Made by a program: the position numbers and the translations under genes
Notes under the pieces: generated by a model
Told to the model about the DNA's origin: nothing
The model's input: only the letters and a program-made list of their open reading frames with translations
Databases searched by the model: none
Source of the DNA: an uncultured Lachnospira sp.
GTDB lineage: Bacteria > Bacillota > Clostridia > Lachnospirales > Lachnospiraceae
Assembly (NCBI GenBank): GCA_944381165.1
Contig: CALWKC010000021.1
Coordinates: forward strand, 1 to 51,160
Reading direction: 5' to 3'
Length of the DNA stretch: 51,160 nucleotides
Part shown: positions 8,427 through 16,732 of the stretch, piece by piece
Layout: the number at the start of each line of letters is the position of its first letter
Position numbering within the stretch: the first letter of the stretch is position 1

Positions 8427-9857
8427 TTAATTTTCAGCGTCCGTTAAGCATCTGTACAGACGCTCTACGACTTCTTTTATTTTTTCCTGTGTGAGGGCGG
8501 AGTAATTTATTACAAGCGTATGGGAAACAGCCGCATTTTTGTCGGTATAGTAGCCGGACAGAAAAGAAATTTTAAGTCCGTTGTCTGCCGCTCTCACGGT
8601 AAGCTCTTCATCGGTCAGCTCGGTGTCAACATGAAGCAGAAAGTGAAGTCCTGCATTTTCCTCATGTATTGTGACAAGTTCTGACAGAGGGCTTTTGTTA
8701 ATTTCATCTATAAACATATCACGCTGTCTGCGGTATAAAATGCGCATGCGGTTGATATGCTTTTCAAAGTATCCGTTTTCGATAAATGCCGCCAGGGTGT
8801 ACTGTTCAAAATTTGAGACCGTGCACGAATAAAAATTAAGCCGTTTTTTGAAATTTTCCATAAGTGATACCGGAAGAACCATATAGCTTATTCGTATGGT
8901 CGGAGAAAGTGTCTTGGTAAATGTGTTCATATATATAACCTTCTCGGATACGTCAATGCTCTCAAGTGACGGGATAGGCTTTCCTAAAAGGCGGAACTCG
9001 CTGTCATAGTCATCTTCAATAATATACCGTCTGTCGGATTTTAATGCCCAGCCCAGCAGCTCATAGCGTCTGCTTATAGGCGTCACGATGCCTGTCGGAT
9101 AGTGGTGGGAGGGCGACAGGTGCAGAATATCTGCGCTGCTTTTAGTGAGAGCAGTTATATTTACACCCTCGTCGTCAATAGGAATACTTATGCATTCAGC
9201 CCTGTTGCTCTTATAAATCTGACGTATTTTGCCGTATCCGGGGTCCTCGACGGCAAATATATTATCATGTCCCAGGAGCTGTATAAGAAGCGTATAGAGA
9301 TATTCTGTTCCGGCGCCGACAATAATCTGTGAGGGAGAGACCTCCATTCCGCGGAAAGCTCTGAGGTGGCGGCTTATTGCGCGTCTCAGCTCAAATACAC
9401 CCTCTGAGGGAGACGGGTGCAGCAAAGCTTCACGTTTGTCTGCCATTATATCTTTCATAAGCTTTGCCCAGGTATAAAATGGAAAATTTTCTGCATTTGT
9501 TCTGTTTGATGTGAGGTCAGCAAAATAATCAGACCCGGAATTCTCAGACGGCTGCGTGAAATTGTCTGTTTCAGTACGTCTTGCACGCGAGTCGGGGATT
9601 GAAACTGAAATCTGTGCAATATCCGAAACATAATAGCCTTTCTTTGGTACGGAATAAATATATCCCTCTGCAATAAGCTGTTCGTAGGCGTTTTCGACCG
9701 TTATGGTGCTGATGCCGAGATTTTTGGCGAAACTGCGCTTGGAGGGCAGCTTATAATCGGGTGTGAGCTTGTGTGACATAATATCGTTTTTAATACATTT
9801 ATACAGATATTCATAAAGGCTGTCTGAGCCTGTATTTTCAAAGGAATAGGTAAGCAT
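8427..9857 (-). CDS. MocR-type regulator: GntR helix-turn-helix fused to a PLP aminotransferase-like domain
   Basis: A 476-residue MocR/PdxR-family regulator. Residues about 10-75 form a GntR winged helix (KLPSKRSFAKNLGISTITV and the YIYSVPKKGYYV wing). Residues about 110-470 form a fold-type I aminotransferase domain with GAGTEYLY, the IEDDYDSEF segment with the cofactor-binding Asp, and TFTKTLSPTIRISYM with the PLP Lys. In this family the second domain senses PLP or an amino acid rather than acting as an enzyme. The gene faces the DUF5688 gene across a 440-bp gap that contains promoters for both directions and a palindrome; regulation of that neighbour is inference. Confidence 0.9.
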   Translation of the reverse strand: MLTYSFENTGSDSLYEYLYKCIKNDIMSHKLTPDYKLPSKRSFAKNLGISTITVENAYEQLIAEGYIYSVPKKGYYVSDIAQISVSIPDSRARRTETDNFTQPSENSGSDYFADLTSNRTNAENFPFYTWAKLMKDIMADKREALLHPSPSEGVFELRRAISRHLRAFRGMEVSPSQIIVGAGTEYLYTLLIQLLGHDNIFAVEDPGYGKIRQIYKSNRAECISIPIDDEGVNITALTKSSADILHLSPSHHYPTGIVTPISRRYELLGWALKSDRRYIIEDDYDSEFRLLGKPIPSLESIDVSEKVIYMNTFTKTLSPTIRISYMVLPVSLMENFKKRLNFYSCTVSNFEQYTLAAFIENGYFEKHINRMRILYRRQRDMFIDEINKSPLSELVTIHEENAGLHFLLHVDTELTDEELTVRAADNGLKISFLSGYYTDKNAAVSHTLVINYSALTQEKIKEVVERLYRCLTDAEN

Positions 9858-9922
9858 ATTGTATCCTTTCGATGTTATTTTACCAAATATAAAATTATTG
9901 TTTCGGTGTCTTTACTCAGATT

Positions 9923-9951
9923 AAAATACACCATTTATATTATTATGTCAA
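9923..9951 (-). promoter_or_regulatory. SigA-type promoter for the MocR gene
   Basis: On the minus strand TTGACA (9951-9946), 17-bp spacer, TATTTT (9928-9923). It lies about 65 bp upstream of the MocR ATG. Confidence 0.65.
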
Positions 9952-9968
9952 AAAATATAAAAAATATA

Positions 9969-9997
9969 TTGACAATGTTGTCAGAAGGCTATATTAT
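9969..9997 (+). promoter_or_regulatory. SigA-type promoter with overlapping palindrome
   Basis: TTGACA at 9969-9974, 17-bp spacer, TATTAT at 9992-9997. The perfect palindrome TGACAA-TG-TTGTCA (9970-9983) overlaps the -35, a position suited to a repressor. The transcript would read into the DUF5688 gene about 300 nt downstream. Confidence 0.75.
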
Positions 9998-10298
9998 ATG
10001 TTTATAAAGTTTATATCTTATAAGAACTTCTTATACTTTTTTGTATTCTTTGCGCAGACTTGTAATCCGTTAATTAAGGATATGGTCTTGCGTTTCGTGT
10101 GTAATCACATTGACAGTCTTTATGTATGACTGTATCAGGATTTTCCGAATTATTTCATCAGAGTATTTATATTTTTTGCAGGCATAAGGCACCACAGTAA
10201 TTATCGGCAAAAATTATATTTTTCGCTGCGGAATTTTGTAAATATCCGTTTTAGGACGGTTTATTTAATATAATTTAATAAAGGAGAAAAATGTAATT

Positions 10299-11219
10299 AT
10301 GAACTACAAATCATTTTTGGACAGTGTAAAGAAGGAGGTTGAGCTTCAGTCAGACAAAAACGTCAATGTGATGCTTAATCATATTATCAAGAACAACGGC
10401 AGAGAGCTTGACGGTATTGCGGTTATGGAAAAGGATTCACATATTGCTCCGACAATATATCTCAACGGATATTTTGAACAGTATAAGAAAGGGCGCAGTA
10501 TTAAGAGCGTTGCCGGTGAGGTTTTGAGACTTCACAGACAGAACAGAGACAGTATCAGGCTTTCTTCCGAATATTTTGACAACTATGAGAGTTTAAGAAA
10601 TGTTATTGTATATAAGCTGATTAATTACGAAAAAAATAAAAAACTTCTTTCGGATGTTCCGCATAAAAGGATACTTGACCTTGCGGTTGTGTTTTATTGT
10701 CTTATAGACCAAAAGAAGGGTGTGAGCGCAACTGCGCTGATCCACAACGAACATCTGAAAAAATGGGGAATTACAGAGGACACGCTTTATGACGATGCAT
10801 TAAAAAATACTCCCGTGCTTTTAAAGAGCAGTATTACACCGATGAGCTCGCTCCTTCACGAAATTGCTAAGGAATGCAAAGATGAGAGGGCGGCAAAGGT
10901 TGTAGATGAGATAGAGAGCGATGAGGGTATAGGTGAGGAAGCGCTGTATGTGCTGACTAATTCGTCAAGGGTAAACGGAGCCGCGTGTATGCTGTATGAT
11001 AATCTTCTTGGCAGCTTTGCCGAAGTTATACATGCGGATTTATATATTCTTCCATCGTCGATACATGAGGTTATTCTGCTTCCTAAGATAAATACTTTTA
11101 ACAAATCTGATTTGCTCAATATGGTCAGGGAGGTTAATGAACAGGGAGTGGCAGAAGATGAAGTGCTGTCGGATAATGTGTATGAATATAACAGAAAGGA
11201 CGGCGTTATCACGCTTTAG
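10299..11219 (+). CDS. DUF5688 family protein
   Basis: A 306-residue soluble protein of the DUF5688 family, which I know mainly from Lachnospiraceae and whose function is unknown. Recognisable features are the opening NYKSFLDSVKKEVE, a central ILDLAVVFYCLIDQ, and the closing ILPSSIHEVILLP segment followed by DLLNMVREVNEQGV. There is no signal peptide or membrane helix. AAGGAG lies about 12 nt before the ATG. It is monocistronic and has an unusually long leader shared with a divergent MocR gene. Confidence 0.75.
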   Translation: MNYKSFLDSVKKEVELQSDKNVNVMLNHIIKNNGRELDGIAVMEKDSHIAPTIYLNGYFEQYKKGRSIKSVAGEVLRLHRQNRDSIRLSSEYFDNYESLRNVIVYKLINYEKNKKLLSDVPHKRILDLAVVFYCLIDQKKGVSATALIHNEHLKKWGITEDTLYDDALKNTPVLLKSSITPMSSLLHEIAKECKDERAAKVVDEIESDEGIGEEALYVLTNSSRVNGAACMLYDNLLGSFAEVIHADLYILPSSIHEVILLPKINTFNKSDLLNMVREVNEQGVAEDEVLSDNVYEYNRKDGVITL

Positions 11220-11223
11220 GCTG

Positions 11224-11279
11224 AAAAAAATATCAGCGGAGCACAAAAGCTAAAAGAAAGCTGTATATTGTGCTCCGCT
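11224..11279 (-). terminator. Intrinsic terminator for the Fe-S protein gene
   Basis: A 12-bp stem, 11235-11246 (AGCGGAGCACAA) with 11268-11279, followed on the minus strand by T residues from the A-run at 11224-11230. On the plus strand no T-run follows, so it mainly serves the minus-strand gene. Confidence 0.75.
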
Positions 11280-11321
11280 TGACGGCGGGTTTAAGCCGCA
11301 TAAGTTTAAATGACTAAGAAA

Positions 11322-12035
11322 TCAGTCTAAGATGCGTCCGTCCGTTGAAATTGTCACAACCTGCCACGGAATAAATTTACCGCTGTTTTTGAGAGCAGTT
11401 ACCGCGGCGTGTTCAAGTCCTCCGCAGCAAGGAACCTCCATTCTCAGCACTGTGACGCTCTTTATATTGTTGTTAGATATTATTTCCGTAAGTTTACCGC
11501 TGTAATCAACATCATCAAGTTTAGGACAGCCGATAATAGTAATTTTATCCCTCATAAATTCACTGTGAAAATTGGCATATGCGTATGCAGTGCAGTCTGC
11601 GGCAATCAAAAGTTTGGCTCCGTCAAAGTAAGGCGCGTTTACAGGGACAAGCTTTATCTGGCACGGCCATTGTGCAAGCTGTGACTGCGGTTTTACCTGA
11701 TAAGAAGCAGTGTTTTGTTCAGAGGAAGCTCTGTTAAAGGACTTTATTTGATGTCCCGGGCAGCCTGAATGAAGAGGTTTGTTTTCGTTCTGCATTTTTT
11801 TGATTTTATTTTTTAATACCGCCTGTTCATTGTATTCTGCCGCCTCTCTCTCAATAAATGTGATTGCCCCGGTAGGACATGCAGGGAGACAGTCGCCCAG
11901 ACCGTCACAATAGTCGTCGCGCAGAAGCTTGGCTTTTCCGTCGACAATTCCGATTGCGCCCTCATGACATGCCGAAGCACATGCGCCGCATCCGTTGCAT
12001 TTATCTTCATTAATACTGATAATTCTTCTAATCAT
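11322..12035 (-). CDS. Two-cluster ferredoxin-domain iron-sulfur protein
   Basis: A 237-residue protein with an N-terminal bacterial ferredoxin region: CNGCGACASAC then CDGLGDCLPACPTG suggest two 4Fe-4S clusters. The C-terminal half contains further Cys (IAADCTAYAYANFHSEF, IIGCPKLDDV, EVPCCGGLEHA) that could bind another cluster or metal. It belongs to a family often found beside Crp/FNR-type regulators in anaerobes, where it probably serves electron transfer; its partner is unknown. The ATG at 12035 is chosen because GGAGG stands about 7 nt before it; the in-frame ATG at 12047 overlaps that site. Confidence 0.82.
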   Translation of the reverse strand: MIRRIISINEDKCNGCGACASACHEGAIGIVDGKAKLLRDDYCDGLGDCLPACPTGAITFIEREAAEYNEQAVLKNKIKKMQNENKPLHSGCPGHQIKSFNRASSEQNTASYQVKPQSQLAQWPCQIKLVPVNAPYFDGAKLLIAADCTAYAYANFHSEFMRDKITIIGCPKLDDVDYSGKLTEIISNNNIKSVTVLRMEVPCCGGLEHAAVTALKNSGKFIPWQVVTISTDGRILD

Positions 12036-12047
12036 AATATCCTCCAT

Positions 12048-12077
12048 TTGTGCTTGTTTTTGTGATTTCAGTATAAT
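12048..12077 (+). promoter_or_regulatory. Probable promoter of the Crp/FNR gene
   Basis: TATAAT at 12072-12077 with a weak TTGTGC at 12048-12053, spacing 18. The expected start falls near 12084, just upstream of the palindrome at 12097-12110. On the other strand TATTAT (12078-12073) could serve the Fe-S gene. Confidence 0.5.
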
Positions 12078-12096
12078 ATAATTAATTCAAAAAACG

Positions 12097-12110
12097 GTTG
12101 TTATAACAAC
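12097..12110. promoter_or_regulatory. 14-bp palindromic operator candidate
   Basis: GTTGTTATAACAAC is a perfect palindrome in the 93-bp gap between the divergent Fe-S protein and Crp/FNR genes. Its centre lies about 37 bp upstream of the expected start of the Fe-S gene (close to the class II activator position of Crp/FNR proteins) and just downstream of the regulator's own -10. Binding by the adjacent regulator is inference. Confidence 0.6.
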
Positions 12111-12128
12111 GAAAATGAGAATTATTAT

Positions 12129-12833
12129 ATGGAAGAATATGTTAATTTTAAAATTGAAAATAGCTTTAAAAGTCCGATTTTTAACGGAATTGAAAGTAAA
12201 GAACTCAAAAAACTCGAGGAGAGCCTGTGTATAAGAAAAAAGAATTTTGAAAAAAATCAGATTATTTTCAGCGCGGGAGATTTGGTTGATGAAATAGGAA
12301 TTGTGCTTAGGGGAAGCGTAAATATTGAGAATGTGGATTTATGGGGAAATAAAAGTATTTTAAGCAATGTAGCAAAAGGTCAGGTGTTTGCCGAGTCATA
12401 TGCCCTCAGCCGCGAGCCTATGCTTGTGGATGCGGTTGCGGCTGAGCCGTCTGAGATAATGTTTCTTAATATAAACCGTGTGATGAAAGCAAGTACGGAT
12501 TTGGGGAGTACTGAGCAATCAGGAGCGGCAAATTGCAGTACTAGGATTATAAGTAATCTTCTGAATATAGCCGTCCACAAAAATATTACACTATCAAACA
12601 GAATTTTCTGTACAACTCCGAAGACTGTCCGCGCAAGACTCCTCATGTATCTGTCAGGGCAGTCATTAAAAAATAAAAGCACGGATTTTACAATTCCGTT
12701 TAACAGGCAGCAGATGGCTGATTATCTGAATCTTGACAGGAGCGCACTTTCAAAGGAGCTGTGCAAAATGCGCGACGAGGGTCTGATTGAATTCAGAAAA
12801 AATCATTTTATACTGAAAAACCACCCGCTGTAA
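12129..12833 (+). CDS. Crp/FNR family transcriptional regulator
   Basis: A 234-residue regulator with an N-terminal cyclic-nucleotide-binding-like beta barrel (IIFSAGDLVDEIGIVLRGSVNI, GQVFAESYALS) and a C-terminal winged helix (FNRQQMADYLNLDRSALSKELCKMRDEGLI). It lacks the N-terminal Cys cluster that holds the Fe-S centre in true FNR; only one Cys is near the N-terminus, so it is closer to heme- or ligand-sensing members. It is divergent from an Fe-S protein gene with a palindrome between them, a layout typical of local activator and target. The Shine-Dalgarno sequence is weak. Confidence 0.87.
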   Translation: MEEYVNFKIENSFKSPIFNGIESKELKKLEESLCIRKKNFEKNQIIFSAGDLVDEIGIVLRGSVNIENVDLWGNKSILSNVAKGQVFAESYALSREPMLVDAVAAEPSEIMFLNINRVMKASTDLGSTEQSGAANCSTRIISNLLNIAVHKNITLSNRIFCTTPKTVRARLLMYLSGQSLKNKSTDFTIPFNRQQMADYLNLDRSALSKELCKMRDEGLIEFRKNHFILKNHPL

Positions 12834-12841
12834 ACGGGTGG
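12816..12841 (-). terminator. Terminator of tRNA-Arg embedded in the end of the Crp/FNR gene
   Basis: CCACCCG at 12821-12827 pairs with CGGGTGG at 12835-12841. Read on the minus strand it is followed by T residues (A-run 12816-12820), so it fits a terminator for the tRNA that ends at 12850. The stem covers the stop codon of the opposing gene. Confidence 0.7.
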
Positions 12842-12849
12842 CATAGGGA

Positions 12850-12922
12850 TGTGCATGACGGGGGTCGAACCCACGACCTTTCGCTCCGGAGGCGAACGCT
12901 CTGTCCACTGAGCTACATGCAC
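12850..12922 (-). tRNA. tRNA-Arg (anticodon CCG)
   Basis: On the minus strand the acceptor arm GTGCATG (12922-12916) pairs perfectly with CATGCAC (12857-12851) and A is the discriminator. The D arm GCTC/GAGC, anticodon stem TTCGC/GCGAA with loop CTCCGGA (anticodon CCG, codon CGG), and T loop TTCGACC are all present. The T stem has two G-U pairs. CCA is not encoded. Confidence 0.95.
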
Positions 12923-13072
12923 ATGCTAAAATATTTTACATCATTACAGTATAAAACGCAACATAAAATTAACGGATTTACATTCATTAAGCTGCATACG
13001 ATTGAAAATACGGACAGTTTTTGCTAAAATTCTTTAAAATGTAAACGGTAATTTAACGGAGCGTATTTTGTT

Positions 13073-13783
13073 ATGGAACAGGGAATTAGAATTAATAAAT
13101 ATCTGAGCGGAGCGGGGTATTGTTCAAGAAGAGAGGCAGACAGGCTTGTCGGTGAGGGAAGAGTGCGTATAGGAGGCATGACGGCGGATGTCGGCAGCAG
13201 AGTTATGCCGGGGGAGGAGGTCTATGTTGACGAAAAGAAAATTGTGCCGGAGGAGGAAACTGTTCTGTTGGCGGTCAATAAGCCGAGGGGAATAGTCTGC
13301 ACTGCGACGGATAAACAGGGAAGCAATAATATAGTTGACTTTATTGGATATAATAAAAGAATATATCCGGTCGGCCGTCTTGACAAGGATTCAGAGGGGC
13401 TTCTTTTTATGACAAATGACGGTGAGATGATGAATAAAATACTTAAAGGAAAGAACGGTCATGAGAAGGAATATATTGTAGAGGTAAACAGGGAACTGGA
13501 CGGTGATTTTGAAAAGAAGATGTCTGCTCCCGTGTATTTAAAGGAGCTTGACAAGACTACAAGACCGTGTACGGTGGTGCGCACAGGAAAGAGAACTTTC
13601 AGGATTATTCTCAAGCAGGGACTTAACAGACAGATCAGAAGAATGTGCGAGAATTTCGGATATAAAGTGGTGAGTCTTAAGCGCGTAAGAATTATGAATG
13701 TGCAGCTCGGTGATTTGCCTGTTGGGGCGGTAAGGGAGATTAAGGGCGAAGAATATGAAAAGCTTATGAGTATGATTAAATAA
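13073..13783 (+). CDS. rluF: rRNA pseudouridine synthase, RluF-like
   Basis: A 236-residue RsuA/RluB/RluF-family enzyme that isomerises a uridine in rRNA. An S4 RNA-binding domain covers about residues 5-50 (IRINKYLSGAGYCSRREADRL). The catalytic motif is YPVGRLDKDSEGLLFMTNDG, with Asp in GRLD; the DKDSEGL form and the IRRMCENFGYKVVSLKRVRI ending resemble RluF, which modifies U2604 in 23S rRNA, more than RsuA. Specificity is inference. It precedes ligA by 18 bp and is probably cotranscribed with it. Confidence 0.85.
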   Translation: MEQGIRINKYLSGAGYCSRREADRLVGEGRVRIGGMTADVGSRVMPGEEVYVDEKKIVPEEETVLLAVNKPRGIVCTATDKQGSNNIVDFIGYNKRIYPVGRLDKDSEGLLFMTNDGEMMNKILKGKNGHEKEYIVEVNRELDGDFEKKMSAPVYLKELDKTTRPCTVVRTGKRTFRIILKQGLNRQIRRMCENFGYKVVSLKRVRIMNVQLGDLPVGAVREIKGEEYEKLMSMIK

Positions 13784-13801
13784 TGGAGGCTTATTGGTAA
13801 G

Positions 13802-15769
13802 ATGAACAGTTTAGACAGAATGAAGGAGCTCGTGGAGGTTTTAAACAGGGCGGGAAAGAGCTATTATTCAGAGGGTACTGAGATTATGAGCAATTTTGAA
13901 TATGACCGTCTGTATGACGAGCTTTTAAGGCTTGAGAAGGAGACAGGCTGTGTTATGTCTGACAGTCCTACGGTCAATGTAGGATATGAAGTGCTCAGTG
14001 AGCTTCCAAAGGAGCGGCACGAAAGTCCGATGCTGAGTCTTGACAAAACGAAGGAGCCGGAAGCTCTTGTAAGCTGGCTTGGCAGTCAGAAGGGTCTGCT
14101 TTCATGGAAGCTGGACGGTCTTACTATAGTGCTGACATATGACGGCGGAAAGCTTGTAAAGGCGGTTACGAGAGGCAACGGGGAAGTAGGGGAGATAATT
14201 ACGCAGAATGCAAAGGTTTTTAAAAATCTTCCTGTCTCAATACCTTATACAGGAAAACTTGTCATAAGAGGCGAAGCGATAATCACGTATTCGGATTTTG
14301 AGAAGATAAACGAGAAAATTCCGGAGATAGATGCGAAGTATAAAAATCCAAGAAATCTGTGCAGCGGCTCAGTGCGGCAGTTGAATAACAAAATAACAGC
14401 CGAGAGAAATGTAAGGTTTTTTGCGTTTTCTCTTGTATCCGCCGAAAATGTTGATTTTGAAAATTCAAGAAAAAAACAGTTCGAATGGCTTGCGGGACAG
14501 GGATTTGGCGTTGTGGAGTACAGAGAGGTTGATGCGGAAAATCTTATTGACACGATTGAGTGGTTTGAGAAAAGAATAGCGAAAAATGATTTTCCGTCAG
14601 ACGGCCTTGTAATTTTATACGATGATATTGCATACGGCGAATCTCTTGGAAGAACAGCAAAATTCCCGAGAAATTCCATGGCTTTCAAATGGACTGACGA
14701 GACAGCAGAGACAACGCTTAGAAAAATCGAGTGGAGCGCTTCAAGGACAGGTCTTATTAATCCTATTGCAGTGTTTGATACGGTGGAGCTTGAGGGAACG
14801 TTAGTGTCAAGGGCGAGCGTTCACAATATCAGCATTATGGAGGGGCTTAAACTGGGGATAGGCGACAGGATAACAGTGTTTAAGGCTAACATGATAATTC
14901 CGCAGATTGCGGACAATCTGACGGGAAGCGGGAATGTCAGCATACCTGAGATCTGTCCGGTCTGCGGAGGAAGTACGCAGCTCAGGAAAGTGAATGATGT
15001 TAAGTCGCTTTATTGTACAAATCCCGAGTGTCAGGCAAAGCATGTAAAAAGATTTGCTCATTTTGTATCGCGTGACGCTATGAATATAGAAGGATTATCG
15101 GAGGCTACGCTTGAAAAATTTATTCAGAAGGGGCTGCTGAAGGATTTTACGGATTTGTATCATTTGGATAAATATAAAGATATTATTTCGGGAATGGAAG
15201 GTTTCGGAGAAAAGTCGTGTGACAATCTTCTCAGAGCAGTGGAGACGTCAAGAAAGACAACTATGCCCAAATTAATTTACAGTCTGGGAATTTCAGGTAT
15301 AGGACTTTCAAATGCCAAAATGATTGTAAAGGCGATAGGAGAAAATCCCGATATGCTTGCCGGCGCAGACAGAGCTTCGCTTGAGGCGGTGTACGGAGTT
15401 GGGGAAGTGCTGGCAGACGCCTTTGTCTCATATTTTGAGAATGAAAAAAATAAAAATCTGTTTTACAGGCTTACAGATGAGCTTGAGTTTGAAACAGAAA
15501 CGGAAACAGCCGAAGGAGCGAGGCTTGATGGAAAAACATTCGTTGTCACGGGCTCTTTAAAGCATTTTGAAAACAGAAACCAGCTAAAGGATTTAATCGA
15601 GTCGCTTGGAGGTAAAGTGACAGGATCTGTCACGGGAAAAACCAGCTATCTTATAAATAATGACAGCACCTCGGCATCCTCAAAAAACAAGACGGCTGTT
15701 AAGCTCGGAATACCGATTATAACGGAGGAGGAATTTCTTGTTATTGCGGGAAAGGAAGATTTGATGTAA
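13802..15769 (+). CDS. ligA: NAD-dependent DNA ligase, divergent form
   Basis: A 655-residue LigA that seals nicks in replication and repair. Domains in order: Ia (about 1-70, NFEYDRLYDELLRLE), adenylation domain with nucleotidyl Lys in SWKLDGL (about 102), OB fold (VSRASVHNISIMEGLKLG), zinc finger CPVCGG...CTNPEC (about 385-410), helix-hairpin-helix region, and a C-terminal BRCT domain (GKTFVVTGSLKHF onward). Several motifs differ from textbook LigA: RGDG reads RGNG and GEDxT reads GEIIT. The length and all domains are intact, so it should be active. GGAGG is 12 nt before the ATG, rather far. Confidence 0.93.
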   Translation: MNSLDRMKELVEVLNRAGKSYYSEGTEIMSNFEYDRLYDELLRLEKETGCVMSDSPTVNVGYEVLSELPKERHESPMLSLDKTKEPEALVSWLGSQKGLLSWKLDGLTIVLTYDGGKLVKAVTRGNGEVGEIITQNAKVFKNLPVSIPYTGKLVIRGEAIITYSDFEKINEKIPEIDAKYKNPRNLCSGSVRQLNNKITAERNVRFFAFSLVSAENVDFENSRKKQFEWLAGQGFGVVEYREVDAENLIDTIEWFEKRIAKNDFPSDGLVILYDDIAYGESLGRTAKFPRNSMAFKWTDETAETTLRKIEWSASRTGLINPIAVFDTVELEGTLVSRASVHNISIMEGLKLGIGDRITVFKANMIIPQIADNLTGSGNVSIPEICPVCGGSTQLRKVNDVKSLYCTNPECQAKHVKRFAHFVSRDAMNIEGLSEATLEKFIQKGLLKDFTDLYHLDKYKDIISGMEGFGEKSCDNLLRAVETSRKTTMPKLIYSLGISGIGLSNAKMIVKAIGENPDMLAGADRASLEAVYGVGEVLADAFVSYFENEKNKNLFYRLTDELEFETETETAEGARLDGKTFVVTGSLKHFENRNQLKDLIESLGGKVTGSVTGKTSYLINNDSTSASSKNKTAVKLGIPIITEEEFLVIAGKEDLM

Positions 15770-15808
15770 TATGAATGATATTACACAGCAGAAAGGTGGA
15801 AGAGTTTA

Positions 15809-16732
15809 ATGCCAATCAGAATACAGAGTGATTTACCGGCAAAGGCAGAGCTGGAAGATGAGAATATATTTGTGATGGATGAAAGAAGGGCTCTGTCACA
15901 GGATTTTCGTGAGCTTCGCATTGTTATCCTCAATCTTATGCCTATCAAGCAGGATACGGAGCTACAGCTTTTAAGAGGACTTTCAAATACACCGCTTCAG
16001 ATAGATGTAACATTTTTGCAGATGGAAAGCCATGTGTCTAAAAATACTTCGATATCGCATCTTAAAAAATTCTATGTGACATTTTCTGATATAAAAAGGA
16101 AAAAATTTGACGGACTGATTATAACGGGAGCTCCGGTGGAAAAACTTGATTTTGAGCAGGTTGATTACTGGGATGAACTCACTAAGATTATGGAGTGGTC
16201 AAAGACGCATGTAACTTCAACGCTTCATATATGCTGGGGAGCTCAGGCAGGGCTTTACTATCACTACGGAGTCCGCAAGATTATGTTTGATAAAAAGCTT
16301 TCGGGAGTGTACAGACACCGCGTGATGAACCGGAAAGAGCCGCTTGTAAGAGGCTTTGACGACTATTTTATGGCTCCGCATTCAAGATATACGGAAGCAT
16401 GCAGGGAGGATATTCTTTCAAATCATAATTTAAAGGTGCTTGCTGATTCGGAAGAGGCGGGCATTTACATAGTTATGGAAAGGGAAGGAAAACAGATTTT
16501 TGTCATGGGACATCCGGAGTATGACCGTGTGACGCTTGACCAGGAGTACAAGAGGGATTTGGAGAGAGGGCTGGATATAGATATGCCTGTAAATTATTAT
16601 CCTGATGACGACTGCAACAGAAGACCGGTTTTGTCATGGAGAAGCCACGCAAACAATCTCTATACAAATTGGCTTAATTATTACGTTTACCAGATTACGC
16701 CATATATCCTTGAGGAGGACGCGAATGATTGA
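15809..16732 (+). CDS. metA: Homoserine O-acyltransferase MetA, predicted acetyl-CoA type
   Basis: A 307-residue MetA, the first committed step of methionine synthesis from homoserine. The catalytic Cys142 ([10 protein letters not shown]) and the His/Glu pair in [11 protein letters not shown] are present. Residue 111, in GAPVEKLDF, is Glu. Family studies link Glu at this position with acetyl-CoA and Gly with succinyl-CoA use, so I predict homoserine O-acetyltransferase activity in spite of the usual succinyltransferase label. There is no SAM riboswitch or S-box in the 39-bp gap after ligA. AAAGGTGG precedes the ATG. The stop overlaps the next start. Confidence 0.94.
   Translation: MPIRIQSDLPAKAELEDENIFVMDERRALSQDFRELRIVILNLMPIKQDTELQLLRGLSNTPLQIDVTFLQMESHVSKNTSISHLKKFYVTFSDIKRKKFDGLIITGAPVEKLDFEQVDYWDELTKIMEWSKTHVTSTLHICWGAQAGLYYHYGVRKIMFDKKLSGVYRHRVMNRKEPLVRGFDDYFMAPHSRYTEACREDILSNHNLKVLADSEEAGIYIVMEREGKQIFVMGHPEYDRVTLDQEYKRDLERGLDIDMPVNYYPDDDCNRRPVLSWRSHANNLYTNWLNYYVYQITPYILEEDAND

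Larger units (their letters stand above)
9858..10298. other. 440-bp divergent regulatory gap between the MocR gene and the DUF5688 gene
   Basis: It contains a minus-strand promoter (9923-9951), a plus-strand promoter (9969-9997) whose -35 lies in a 14-bp palindrome, and about 295 bp of A+T-rich leader before the DUF5688 start. A small AU-rich hairpin (10019-10035) followed by six T residues sits just after the expected transcription start. I see no convincing small gene in the leader. Confidence 0.6.

Noticed and set aside
10088-10135. A 15-codon frame (ATG at 10082) in the DUF5688 leader
   Set aside because: The AAGG upstream is too close to the ATG, and the peptide has no recognisable feature.
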